Of a DNA stretch of 31,407 bases, positions 18,468 through 26,715 are shown one piece after another (position 1 is the first letter of the stretch; each line of letters opens with the position of its first letter). This stretch comes from a virus. Below the pieces are notes generated by a model, which was given only the letters and a program-made list of their open reading frames with translations, was not told the origin of the DNA and did no database searches. The translations under genes and the position numbers were made by a program. The stretch spans positions 1 to 31,407 of IMG/VR virus record IMGVR_UViG_3300006310_000076. The stretch is one strand, 5' to 3'.

Positions 18468-18865
18468 TAACGTGTTCCATTAGAAAATGTTCTTTGTTTA
18501 TCTTTTAATTTTTCTATATCTCCTAAAACTTTTTCCATATCCTTTTGAAGTCTTTCAATATTAACTTCATTATGCATCATATTTCCCATAGACTTTTCTA
18601 GTTTAGAAACTAAACCTGCCATATGCTCCACCAACATGAAAAGTTCTGCTTCTCCTGCCGATTGTCCTAACTCTCCTCTAGGATATTTAATTCTAAATTC
18701 TGTATTTTGATTTAAATCTTTTTCCATTAACTCTAAAGTCGTACTATGACGATTAAGAGTTTCTTGAATTCCAAAAAATGCCCATACCCCTACTGAAACT
18801 GCTGTTATAATACCTATAAGATTACGCATAGGCATACTGATAGCAGTCTTATCAGATATTTTCAT
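18467..18865 (-). CDS. Membrane-anchored coiled-coil protein, 132 aa
   Basis: A membrane span at about 14-33 (RNLIGIITAVSVGVWAFFGI) is followed by a long periplasmic-type region: ELFMLVEHMAGLVSKLEKSM, then ERLQKDMEKVLGDIEKLKDK. The same layout is common in marine podovirus-like genomes next to holin-like genes. A role as a spanin (i-spanin-like), a scaffold or part of the lysis unit is inferred from position. It starts two bases after the holin-like gene. Confidence 0.65.
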   Translation of the reverse strand: MKISDKTAISMPMRNLIGIITAVSVGVWAFFGIQETLNRHSTTLELMEKDLNQNTEFRIKYPRGELGQSAGEAELFMLVEHMAGLVSKLEKSMGNMMHNEVNIERLQKDMEKVLGDIEKLKDKQRTFSNGTR

Positions 18866-18867
18866 TT

Positions 18868-19233
18868 TTATTTTTTTCTATTTTTTATTAAACTTGTAAC
18901 AGATATTCCATAGTTTCCACCTACTACTATAAACACTAAGTAAAGGTAGACTTCAGGAATTTCTTTTAGTCTATGAAAATAGAATTCAGTTCTATTTAAT
19001 ATTAGTTCATCACCGAAGTAAGAACCATAAGCTAGTATGCCTAATGGTGCTAGTATAAATGCACCTAATATTAAATCTAAAAATAAAGAACCATTTCTTT
19101 TTGCTCGTTCATTTCCAGTAGCCATTTCTTGCATAGCTATTGCGTGTGCTCTATCAGACTTTTCTTTTCGTCTAGTCATAAAAGTACCGACAGCTTTAGA
19201 ACCAAGTTTAAATAATATATTGTATGGTATCAT
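18868..19233 (-). CDS. Holin-like two-span membrane protein, 121 aa
   Basis: An N-terminal basic amphipathic region (KLGSKAVGTFMTRRKEKSD, then AMQEMATGN) is followed by two membrane spans at about 50-70 (LFLDLILGAFILAPLGILAY) and 96-116 (YLYLVFIVVGGNYGISVTSL). The N-terminus and layout recall holins of the gene-transfer-agent 3TM type. A holin role is likely but unproven; no separate endolysin gene is adjacent. There is no Shine-Dalgarno; a possible promoter is at 19271-19298. Confidence 0.55.
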   Translation of the reverse strand: MIPYNILFKLGSKAVGTFMTRRKEKSDRAHAIAMQEMATGNERAKRNGSLFLDLILGAFILAPLGILAYGSYFGDELILNRTEFYFHRLKEIPEVYLYLVFIVVGGNYGISVTSLIKNRKK

Positions 19234-19270
19234 AATTTTTTATGGTGGCAGAGCAGTTGTACTCTAATGA

Positions 19271-19298
19271 GTTATACTGATACCACCATGACAGTAAA
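19271..19298 (-). promoter_or_regulatory. Possible promoter before the holin-like gene
   Basis: On the minus strand: TTTACT (19293-19298), 16 bases, then TATAAC (19271-19276). It sits in the 68-bp gap between hsp20 and the holin-like gene. An inverted repeat (ATGGTGG at 19242-19248 with CCACCAT at 19283-19289) spans the start region. The -35 is weak. Confidence 0.35.
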
Positions 19299-19301
19299 GA
19301 T

Positions 19302-19721
19302 TTACTTTATCTTTATTGTTTTAGGCTTTTTACTTTCAGGTAAATCTTCGTAGAGTTTGATTTTAAGCATTCCATCTTTAAAATCAGCGTCATCTACTTT
19401 GACATACTCTGATAACGTAAACTTCCTTAAAACACTTCGAGATGCAATCCCTTGATGAATCAAGTTCTCTACATCTTTCTTTTCTTTTTTAGCTTCAATG
19501 GTTAATACACCATCTTGTAGTTCGCATTTCAAGTCCTCCTTAGAGAACCCTGCTAATGCCATTTCGACAAGATACTTGCCATCCTCTAACTTTCTTATGT
19601 TATATGGAGGGAAGTTTGAAGTGTTAAGTCGAGAGACCTCATTTAAAGAATCAAACATTCTATCGAAACCGATAGAGAAATTCTTAAAGGGGTCAAAGTT
19701 TATTAAATCGTATGTTGTCAT
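19302..19721 (-). CDS. Small heat-shock protein (Hsp20/IbpA family)
   Basis: A 139-aa ATP-independent chaperone that binds unfolding proteins. The alpha-crystallin domain is complete: PPYNIRKLEDGKYLVEMALA, GFSKEDLKCELQDGVLTIEA and the conserved DADFKDGMLKIKL (A-x-x-x-G-x-L). The C-terminal I-x-I anchor is present (KTIKIK). The aromatic N-terminus (DLINFDPFKNFSIGFDRMFD) matches IbpA-type proteins. It has its own sigma70-type promoter and a structured 5' leader. Hsp20 genes are known from cyanophages and some pelagiphages. It may help virion assembly or host protein folding late in infection. Confidence 0.95.
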   Translation of the reverse strand: MTTYDLINFDPFKNFSIGFDRMFDSLNEVSRLNTSNFPPYNIRKLEDGKYLVEMALAGFSKEDLKCELQDGVLTIEAKKEKKDVENLIHQGIASRSVLRKFTLSEYVKVDDADFKDGMLKIKLYEDLPESKKPKTIKIK

Positions 19722-19725
19722 GTTA

Positions 19726-19743
19726 ATCCTTTCGTTAAGCGAT
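19726..19743 (-). promoter_or_regulatory. ROSE-like RNA thermometer candidate over the hsp20 ribosome site
   Basis: On the minus strand, AUCGCUU (19743-19737), loop AACG, and AAAGGAU (19732-19726) fold into a 7-position hairpin that masks the Shine-Dalgarno. The pairing includes a G-G opposition (19740/19729) and a C-A mismatch. UCGCU fits the U(U/C)GCU anti-SD motif of ROSE elements, which control small heat-shock genes in alphaproteobacteria. The motif is short and untested here. Confidence 0.45.
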
Positions 19744-19750
19744 TTAAGTT

Positions 19751-19776
19751 GAGTAACTCCACAATGGACATTACTC
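19751..19776 (-). other. Hairpin in the hsp20 5' leader
   Basis: On the minus strand, GAGTAA pairs with TTACTC and, inside it, TCCA pairs with TGGA around a TTG loop, with a small internal bulge. It would lie about 5-30 bases after the predicted start of transcription and upstream of the ribosome-site hairpin. Multi-hairpin leaders of this sort are typical of ROSE RNAs. Confidence 0.5.
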
Positions 19777-19787
19777 TTTCATACTAT

Positions 19788-19816
19788 AGTATAGTAAGAA
19801 ATTCGTTAGTTGTCAA
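19788..19816 (-). promoter_or_regulatory. Sigma70-type promoter for hsp20 with overlapping palindrome
   Basis: On the minus strand: perfect TTGACA (19811-19816), 17 bases, TATACT (19788-19793). Start near 19781. A perfect 12-bp palindrome ATACTATAGTAT (19781-19792) overlaps the -10 and start, as an operator would. The -35 is made from the final Val-Asp codons of the upstream ejection-protein gene. Confidence 0.7.
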
Positions 19817-22800
19817 CAAATAAACCTGCCATCAATGCACTTAATTTTTTTGCTCGGTCAGGTGTTTGATTATGCCATTCACTTTTTAGCATTTCTTTAG
19901 ATGCAAGGTCATAACGACCATTATTTATATGTTCAAGAGTTTGAGTAAAACCAGCTAATCCTTCTCCTGTTTCTTTATTACTACCCATTTGAAAAGCCAT
20001 TTCAACCATTAGGTTGTAAGCTTTAGGGTGAACTTTACTTTTATCAATTAAGTCATCTACAGCAAGGGCTGCTTTCTCAACATCTTGTTCAAATAATTCT
20101 TTAACTTCTTTATCAGTATAAACATCTTTAGTTTTTTTATCTAATCTATGTCCTATACCAACAGTCCAAAAATCTTCTTTAACTTTTGTACCATCATCTT
20201 TTATATATTCTAATTGATAAGGTATATTTCTATATCCTTCTTCTTCTTTAATGCTTTCTTTAGTTTCATCATCTACATTAATTGTATGTTTTTCTTCTAT
20301 ATGAGGAGTGGATGCTAAATCTTTTTTAATTTCATTTACTTCTGCATTCACACCATAGACTTCATCACCTGCAACATATTTTTTTCTATGAACAATTCCT
20401 CCATGCATAAAAGATATTTTAGGTACATTTGTTTTTGATTTTATATTTCCAGATTTAGGAAACCAGAATTTTTTAACCCAGTTTCTCCATTCAGGAAAGA
20501 ATAATTGTTTCTCTAATCTTTCATAAGCTTGTTTTGGTTTTCCAGTAATCAGGTCAGTTGCTGCTAATCCAAATTCTGCTAAAACATTATAAGCAGGAGC
20601 AAAGACAAAGAAGGGAGAACTTTTAGAACCTGGTCCAACAAATCTATTAAAAACTAAATCACTTAACCAGCCAGGCATCCCTGATAATTGCCATGCTTTT
20701 GTAGCAAGTTCAGGTTTATTATATTCCATATCAGTAACTACACTTCCATGTTTCATTATTTCTCTTAATTGTTGAATACCAGAATAAACAGGAATTGCAG
20801 CCAATGTTTTTATTAAAGTTCTTGCATCTCCATTTTCTATTCTTCTTAAAATTCTATTAGTTTGTGAAGATTTTGCTTGTGCCCATGATAAGAATTGTCC
20901 TAAAGCTCTAATCCATGGTTCTTTACTTTGTGTAAATAATAATCTATTTGAAACTTGAGGAATTAATGCATCTCTATTAGAGCCAATAAGTCCAGCTTGA
21001 TTTAAAAATTTCTTTGCTGCTTCATCTTTAATAGCTTTATTAAATGTAGTATATTTTCCAATTGTTAAAGCTTGATTACTTCTAATTCCATATTTATCTA
21101 AATCTCTTATAAGAACTTTCGCAGCTCTACTATTAATTCCTTGAGGTCCATTTACTATTTTATAAAATTGTCTTGATAAATTAAATATATCAGCAGCTCC
21201 AGTATTATATGCAAATCTTCTAGCATAGCCTGTTAACCATTCTAAACCTAATCCTTTAAAAGCTAACGTATTATAAAAACTGGTTCTTTTAAAATCTTTC
21301 CATTGAACACCCCATTTACCCATCCAAGATTGACTTAATACTAATTCTTTTTCTAAACCAGCAGCAGTTCTAGTTAATGACCTAGACATTTCATTATGCA
21401 TATCATAACCTAAATTTCTAGCTAGTCCTTTTTCCCAATTAGCTTTAAATAAATTAGTTCTACCTAGTCCTTTTAAAGCAGCAGTCCAACTTATAGAATT
21501 TTGGAAAGGTTGAATTATATCTCCTAAAGATGATATAGTAACTCTACCTAACATACCTAAGTTACTCATCATAGTAAGAAGACCAACTGATGTTGAAAAA
21601 TTTTTACCTTGACTAATACCTAATTGGTATCTACCAAAGTAAGCATCAATAGAATCTAATACTAATCCAGCTTCATGTGCGGCTGCATCATTTCTAGTTG
21701 AGTTAATCCCAAGTTTATTATTTCTTAAAATTAAATTATCATATTTTGTTCTTATCTGTTCAAGTAAAGGTTTTAATAATTGTCCACCCTTACCGAATAC
21801 TCTAGCAAAGGCAATTGATTTAGTAGAATCTTGTATAATTTTAGGTAGAATAAGTGATAAATCATTTATTAAAAATCCTTCTCGTTCTAATATTTTTTCT
21901 ACATCATCAAATTTACCTTGTAAACTTCTATGTTTAAATATATGGTCCGATATAGGAGTATGAATTAAATCATGTTCTTTAGTTAAAGGGTCTACAATTC
22001 TTGCTCCCCCTTTAGGTTTTGGACTACCTCTTACAATTTTATTCCAAACATTAGTATTAATTACACTAGAATGACCAGGACCTGATGATTTTTCTAAATA
22101 TGCTCTAGCTGCATCTCTTGCTTTTTCTGTAGTAAGTTTATAATTATCTTTAAATATTTTTGTAAATACTTTTTCAGCATGAGGCATATTAGAATTAATT
22201 ATTTCCCAATTTAATACTCTAGGAAAATAATTATCTAATTCTCTAGGAGAAAAGAAACCTGCTTTATTATATAATACTTTAAATTCATCTAGAAAACCTT
22301 TTATATCATCTGCTAATTTTAAAACATCTTTACTTGCAATCTTAGCTAATTCTTTATTACCTCTAACAATTGAAACAGCTTGTATTTGTTGTTCTTTAGA
22401 AGAATTTTTAATTAGATTATTAGCTTTTCTAAGAAAATAATTATCCATAGATTCAGCTTGAGCAATAGCAGATTTTTCTGCTAAAGGGTCGTCAACTTGT
22501 CTGAATAATAATCTACCAATTTTTTGAGTCGTACCACCAAATGAATTTAATTTAGTAGCAGTAGTTGCGGATGTTAATTCTCTAAGTTTTTGAAATGTAA
22601 ATCTAACTGCATGGTTTTCAATCTGTTTATTAAATAATTGTTTTTGACCTAATGGAATTCTAATACTATTTTGAATAGATTTTTGTCCAAAGCCTAACGC
22701 CATACCAGCAAAAGCCCATGTTAAGATGTCATCTTCAACATCATAACCCATCATTCCAGCACCAACATTAGCTCCTAGACCAGTTGCTCCACCTATTAAA

Positions 22801-24164
22801 GGTCTTGTTAGATTTGATAGAAAAGCTCTTAAAAATTTAACACCTAAACCTTCTGATGCTTTTAATTCTGCTAAAATAGCAGCAGTTCTTTCACCTTCTA
22901 ATTTATAATATTTATCAAGTCTTTCTGTGCTTCTTTTAATTAATCTAGTATTTTCTTTTAACCAAGTTTTATGAGCTTCTCTAATTTTAAGTCTTATATC
23001 TAATATTTTTTTACCTTCTGCTTTAGCTCTCTCTTGAACTGGTTTAATAACTTCTTTAAAATAAGTTTTAGAATCAACTGCTTTTGAAGTTAAACCTTTT
23101 ATAGGTTTTAATATTTCTTTTCTTGCTTTATTAATATCTTTAGCTTCTTTAGAAAGTTGAGTTCTTAACTTTAAAAAATTATCTCTTGCTGTATTAACAA
23201 GAGCCGACATATTTTTAGATTGAGTGTTCCAACTTTTAGAAGTTACTAACTCATCTAATTGATTTGTAATTTTTTTAACAGAACTTTTAGCAGCAATCTC
23301 TTGTATCTTTGCTAATTCTACAGTTGTGACTCCATTTGCCTTTGCAACTTTATCATTAAGAAAATTTTGAACTTGTGTAACTTTTCCTTTCATTAGATTT
23401 GGTGCAAGTTTTTGAATTATTTTTCCACCAATAGGAAATACTAAACCTATAGCACCACCAATTAATGCAGATTGTCCTGTAGCACCCCAATCAACTTTTC
23501 CTGTTTTTGCTAAACTATCTATAGCAGTATCACCACCAATAAGGGCAGCATTTAACGTCATGGAAGTTAAAGGATTTGCTAACAAACCTCTTCCATAATA
23601 ATAACCAGCTAGATAATAAGGGTCTAATAAAAATGAAGCAGCTTCACCAATCATAGTGTAAGCTCCATCAGATTCACCATCTAACATTTTCCAATGTTCT
23701 TTTTCAAAGTCTGTTCTTCTTTCAGCTTCGTTTTCAATAGAAACATCTTCAAATGTTTTTTCAGAAAATAAAGATTCGAGATAATTTCTAGGAATTCTAT
23801 AGAGTAAATTAGTAGACACCATTTGGTTTTTATCCCAGCCATATTCTAACTTATCTAAAGTAGAAATATTAGCATACTCTTCATCTTGTATACCATCTCC
23901 AAAAATAGTATCGGTTTCAATTTCAGTTACTTTTTCCTTTTCCTTTTTTAACCCATCTAAAAAAGGCGTTTCAAAATCTTTTTCATCTTCAGGTAAAACT
24001 TCAATAGGTAAAACTTCAGCTTCAATTTGTTCTAACTCTTCATTAGGTACAACTTTCCCATCACCAAAAATGAAATCACTTTCAATTTCGTTTTCTTTCG
24101 TATCTATAATGTTAGGGGATGTACTCTCAGACAACAGTACATTGTTTAAAGATTCTGCTGACAT
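19806..24164 (-). CDS. Giant ejection/internal virion protein with C-terminal GH24 lysozyme domain, 1452 aa
   Basis: A very large helical virion protein whose last ~158 residues form a T4-lysozyme-type (GH24) muramidase. Domain landmarks: KEEEGYR (catalytic Glu about 1309), WTVGIGH (Thr about 1334), ELFEQDV, MVEMAFQMG, GFTQTL and WHNQTPDRA. The N-terminal ~1250 residues carry long helices and Gly/Ala membrane-like patches (ALIGGDTAIDSL, LIGGATGLGANVGAGMMG). T7 gp16 is a comparably large ejected protein, with its transglycosylase at the N-terminus. The protein likely enters the periplasm and opens peptidoglycan for DNA entry. Motif RKKYVAGDE (1260-1268) lies just before the lysozyme domain. 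Confidence 0.8.
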   Translation of the reverse strand: MSAESLNNVLLSESTSPNIIDTKENEIESDFIFGDGKVVPNEELEQIEAEVLPIEVLPEDEKDFETPFLDGLKKEKEKVTEIETDTIFGDGIQDEEYANISTLDKLEYGWDKNQMVSTNLLYRIPRNYLESLFSEKTFEDVSIENEAERRTDFEKEHWKMLDGESDGAYTMIGEAASFLLDPYYLAGYYYGRGLLANPLTSMTLNAALIGGDTAIDSLAKTGKVDWGATGQSALIGGAIGLVFPIGGKIIQKLAPNLMKGKVTQVQNFLNDKVAKANGVTTVELAKIQEIAAKSSVKKITNQLDELVTSKSWNTQSKNMSALVNTARDNFLKLRTQLSKEAKDINKARKEILKPIKGLTSKAVDSKTYFKEVIKPVQERAKAEGKKILDIRLKIREAHKTWLKENTRLIKRSTERLDKYYKLEGERTAAILAELKASEGLGVKFLRAFLSNLTRPLIGGATGLGANVGAGMMGYDVEDDILTWAFAGMALGFGQKSIQNSIRIPLGQKQLFNKQIENHAVRFTFQKLRELTSATTATKLNSFGGTTQKIGRLLFRQVDDPLAEKSAIAQAESMDNYFLRKANNLIKNSSKEQQIQAVSIVRGNKELAKIASKDVLKLADDIKGFLDEFKVLYNKAGFFSPRELDNYFPRVLNWEIINSNMPHAEKVFTKIFKDNYKLTTEKARDAARAYLEKSSGPGHSSVINTNVWNKIVRGSPKPKGGARIVDPLTKEHDLIHTPISDHIFKHRSLQGKFDDVEKILEREGFLINDLSLILPKIIQDSTKSIAFARVFGKGGQLLKPLLEQIRTKYDNLILRNNKLGINSTRNDAAAHEAGLVLDSIDAYFGRYQLGISQGKNFSTSVGLLTMMSNLGMLGRVTISSLGDIIQPFQNSISWTAALKGLGRTNLFKANWEKGLARNLGYDMHNEMSRSLTRTAAGLEKELVLSQSWMGKWGVQWKDFKRTSFYNTLAFKGLGLEWLTGYARRFAYNTGAADIFNLSRQFYKIVNGPQGINSRAAKVLIRDLDKYGIRSNQALTIGKYTTFNKAIKDEAAKKFLNQAGLIGSNRDALIPQVSNRLLFTQSKEPWIRALGQFLSWAQAKSSQTNRILRRIENGDARTLIKTLAAIPVYSGIQQLREIMKHGSVVTDMEYNKPELATKAWQLSGMPGWLSDLVFNRFVGPGSKSSPFFVFAPAYNVLAEFGLAATDLITGKPKQAYERLEKQLFFPEWRNWVKKFWFPKSGNIKSKTNVPKISFMHGGIVHRKKYVAGDEVYGVNAEVNEIKKDLASTPHIEEKHTINVDDETKESIKEEEGYRNIPYQLEYIKDDGTKVKEDFWTVGIGHRLDKKTKDVYTDKEVKELFEQDVEKAALAVDDLIDKSKVHPKAYNLMVEMAFQMGSNKETGEGLAGFTQTLEHINNGRYDLASKEMLKSEWHNQTPDRAKKLSALMAGLFVDN

Positions 24165-24172
24165 TTAGTACC

Positions 24173-25813
24173 TTATTGTTCAGATTTCCAAGCTTCGTAT
24201 CTTAGTTTTAAAAGATTTGGAAGTTTATCAACTTGATTAAGTTTTTCTATTTTTTCCCATGGAATAAAAATACCACCTTGTTTGAATCCTTTATTATCTG
24301 GGTCTAGTGTAATTCTTGTTTTATCTGTACCATACTTACCTTCAGTTTGAGGTACAACTTTTCCTTCTTTATCTAATTTAATGACACTATCACCAATAGC
24401 TCCTGATTCTTTTGCCATTTTTATTTGTAATTCTTCATCAGCTAAAACTTTAGGAGCTTTTGTAATAGATTCAATCTCAGGAGTATCAGGGTCATCTGGA
24501 GGAACCGATACACCTACTTTATCAGAAACAAATGCTAAGAATTTATCTTTCATCTTACCTTCAGTTTCAATTTCACTTTGAACTGCACTTAAACTATTAA
24601 ATTCTTTATTCTTTTTATATTTGCCAGTTAATGCAGGTGCTTCCATTTCTAAAAATTCTTTATATAATGATTTAATTGTATCTGTATCAGGTGTCCATTC
24701 TCCTTTACCACCTTTTGATATTCCTTGTCCTGATACAAGTATTTTATTTACTTTATCCAGAACAGTTACAGGAACAACAGCTACAAAATCAAAATTATCA
24801 TCAGTACTCCATCTTCCAGTTTCTATTCTAACACTTCTTTCATTTATAATTCTTTGAACTGCTTTATTAATTTCAGCAACACTCATTATATCTCTAAGCT
24901 CTGTTATATCTACACCTTGCGTAGCTAATGCTTGTGCTGAGAAATCTTTTTTAACTTCATCATAAACACTTTTATATGTAGCAAGAAGTGCTTGAGCTGC
25001 TGGAGTAACACCTTCTATTTCAGTATCATTATTTTTTAAATTCCAATTAGCTTCAGTATTAGCACCTGCTATTTGACTTGCTTTCATAAAAGCTAAAAAA
25101 TTATCTTTTTGTGCAACGCTATTAAAAACTACTTCCTTATCAAGAGCATTATATTGTTTTATCCATTCTGGATTTTTCTTTTTAAATCTCTTCCAATTAA
25201 GAGAAGTTTTATCTCCTGTTTGTTTTATCTCTAATCCTGAATGAGTTGTAGATTTTTCTGTCATGTTAACAGAATCAATAGCTTTTAATTGGTTTTCAAT
25301 TGCAGCATAAATATCTTTTTCTACTGTTTCTTTTTTTCTTAAGATTTTATTAATTAAGAAACTATTACCTTTAGCATCTTTAATTGCTGCGGATGTTTCA
25401 TTATTAATAAGTGTTATAGCTTTTGCAGCTTTAGCATTAATTTCTTCGGCACTACCTGATATTTTATAATCAATAGTCTTGCCATCATAATTTGCAATCA
25501 TATCTGCTTTGTAATCTTTAGGGATAGTATCCCAATTTGGTATTGTTGATGATAAAGCAAATGCTGCATAAGCATCTTTATTAATAGTTCCATCATCAGC
25601 CCACTTATTCATTTTTTCTATATTATCAAATTTTTCTTTTTCTTTATAATATGATTCTAATTCTTTATTATATTTTTTATCTTTTTGCTTAACTAATATT
25701 TCTTGATTAGCTTTTAAATTCTCTGCACGAATAATTAAATCTTCTTTGGTGATTTCTCTATCTCTTTCAATAGCACCAACAGCAACATTTCCTATGTCTG
25801 TTAACCAACCCAT
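24173..25813 (-). CDS. Predicted internal virion/ejection protein, 546 aa
   Basis: A mostly helical, acidic/basic mixed protein with a hydrophobic start (MGWLTDIGNVAVGAIERDRE) and coiled-coil stretches (NKELESYYKEKEKFDNIEKM). No enzyme motif is visible. Position between the giant ejection protein and the small structural gene at 25813 argues for an internal virion protein of the gp15 type; sequence alone does not prove it. The upstream gene ends where it starts (TAATG). Confidence 0.6.
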   Translation of the reverse strand: MGWLTDIGNVAVGAIERDREITKEDLIIRAENLKANQEILVKQKDKKYNKELESYYKEKEKFDNIEKMNKWADDGTINKDAYAAFALSSTIPNWDTIPKDYKADMIANYDGKTIDYKISGSAEEINAKAAKAITLINNETSAAIKDAKGNSFLINKILRKKETVEKDIYAAIENQLKAIDSVNMTEKSTTHSGLEIKQTGDKTSLNWKRFKKKNPEWIKQYNALDKEVVFNSVAQKDNFLAFMKASQIAGANTEANWNLKNNDTEIEGVTPAAQALLATYKSVYDEVKKDFSAQALATQGVDITELRDIMSVAEINKAVQRIINERSVRIETGRWSTDDNFDFVAVVPVTVLDKVNKILVSGQGISKGGKGEWTPDTDTIKSLYKEFLEMEAPALTGKYKKNKEFNSLSAVQSEIETEGKMKDKFLAFVSDKVGVSVPPDDPDTPEIESITKAPKVLADEELQIKMAKESGAIGDSVIKLDKEGKVVPQTEGKYGTDKTRITLDPDNKGFKQGGIFIPWEKIEKLNQVDKLPNLLKLRYEAWKSEQ

Positions 25814-26373
25814 TATTCTTTCTCCTTAATTTCTCTTACCTTTTCAGGTAATTCTGCTTCAACTTTTGATAACAAACTTTCACCTAAACTTTCTTTTGTA
25901 GGTTTACGTTTTTCTTTTGTTACGTCTTCATCTTCATCCATATTAAGAGGAGTAACATCATCTTCAGGAATCTCTGTATTAGGGTCATCTGTTTCTTCAT
26001 TATATAATGTATAATCTTTTATATCTGCATAATCTGCAATTGCTATTAATAAATAAATAGTAGGTTCAATTAAGACTAACATTAAGTCAGGAGAAAATTT
26101 ACCTTCAGTATAACCTTTATATAATATAACTTGTGCAATTTCATCTAAAGGAAGACCATCATTAATAATATTAATTAATTTTCTTAAACTATCTTCTTGG
26201 GTTATTTCCATATAGATAGCTTCCATAGCTTTATCTTGAGATGTATATTGAGGAGGTCTTTCCCATGCTTTCGGCATATCTGGAGCTGTCGTTAAAGATT
26301 CTCCAGGTATAGGTGCATTGAAAGGATTAACTCCTACTTCATCAAATTGATTTTCTTTTAGTTTCTCAGCCAT
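25813..26373 (-). CDS. Conserved virion-associated protein with NAPIPGESLT motif, 186 aa
   Basis: The N-terminus has FNAPIPGESLTTAPDMPKAW followed by ERPPQYTS. This proline-rich block is conserved, from memory, in structural proteins of many marine phages, including T4-like cyanophages. Next come DSLRKLINIINDGLPLDEIA, then a hydrophobic block (LMLVLIEPTIYLLIAIADY) and an acidic tail. Lies in the virion operon, so probably structural; biochemical role unknown. Confidence 0.7.
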   Translation of the reverse strand: MAEKLKENQFDEVGVNPFNAPIPGESLTTAPDMPKAWERPPQYTSQDKAMEAIYMEITQEDSLRKLINIINDGLPLDEIAQVILYKGYTEGKFSPDLMLVLIEPTIYLLIAIADYADIKDYTLYNEETDDPNTEIPEDDVTPLNMDEDEDVTKEKRKPTKESLGESLLSKVEAELPEKVREIKEKE

Positions 26374-26537
26374 TATTTTTTCTTCTTAGGTTTCTTACTA
26401 GGGGTTACTATCATTATTGATATGCAACCACCTTTTTCTTTTTTGATTCTGCTACTATACCTTTGAGTCCAATCTTTTGCAACTTTGGGTTCATTAGCCC
26501 ATAAAAATTTACGTTGTTTCTCAGACTTAAAAGGCAT
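26373..26537 (-). CDS. MPFKSEKQR-type small phage protein, 54 aa
   Basis: Starts MPFKSEKQRKFLWANEPKVA, a pattern shared by many small proteins in phage structural regions. The C-terminus is lysine-rich (KKPKKKK). The stop overlaps the downstream ATG (TAATG). A virion-assembly role is likely by context only. Confidence 0.65.
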   Translation of the reverse strand: MPFKSEKQRKFLWANEPKVAKDWTQRYSSRIKKEKGGCISIMIVTPSKKPKKKK

Positions 26538-26539
26538 TC

Positions 26540-26692
26540 TTATTTACCGAATCCGTATGAACCTTTAGGTTTTCTTGTAGCTTTAGCTACTTTTCTACGA
26601 CCAGCCATAGACATCTTTTTACCAGATTGTTTACCTCTTGTCATTCCTAATTGTTCGTCTTTTCTTGCGTTGTATCCTTGTTTCTTTGCCAT
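26540..26692 (-). CDS. Small basic structural-region protein, 50 aa
   Basis: AAAGGA lies seven bases before the ATG. The sequence MAKKQGYNARKDEQLGMTRG with a Lys/Arg-rich, Gly-containing end recalls tiny basic proteins between virion genes in marine podovirus-like genomes. It might bind DNA or aid capsid filling. Function unknown. Confidence 0.6.
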   Translation of the reverse strand: MAKKQGYNARKDEQLGMTRGKQSGKKMSMAGRRKVAKATRKPKGSYGFGK

Positions 26693-26715
26693 TGTATTTC
26701 CTTTATTGTTAATTG

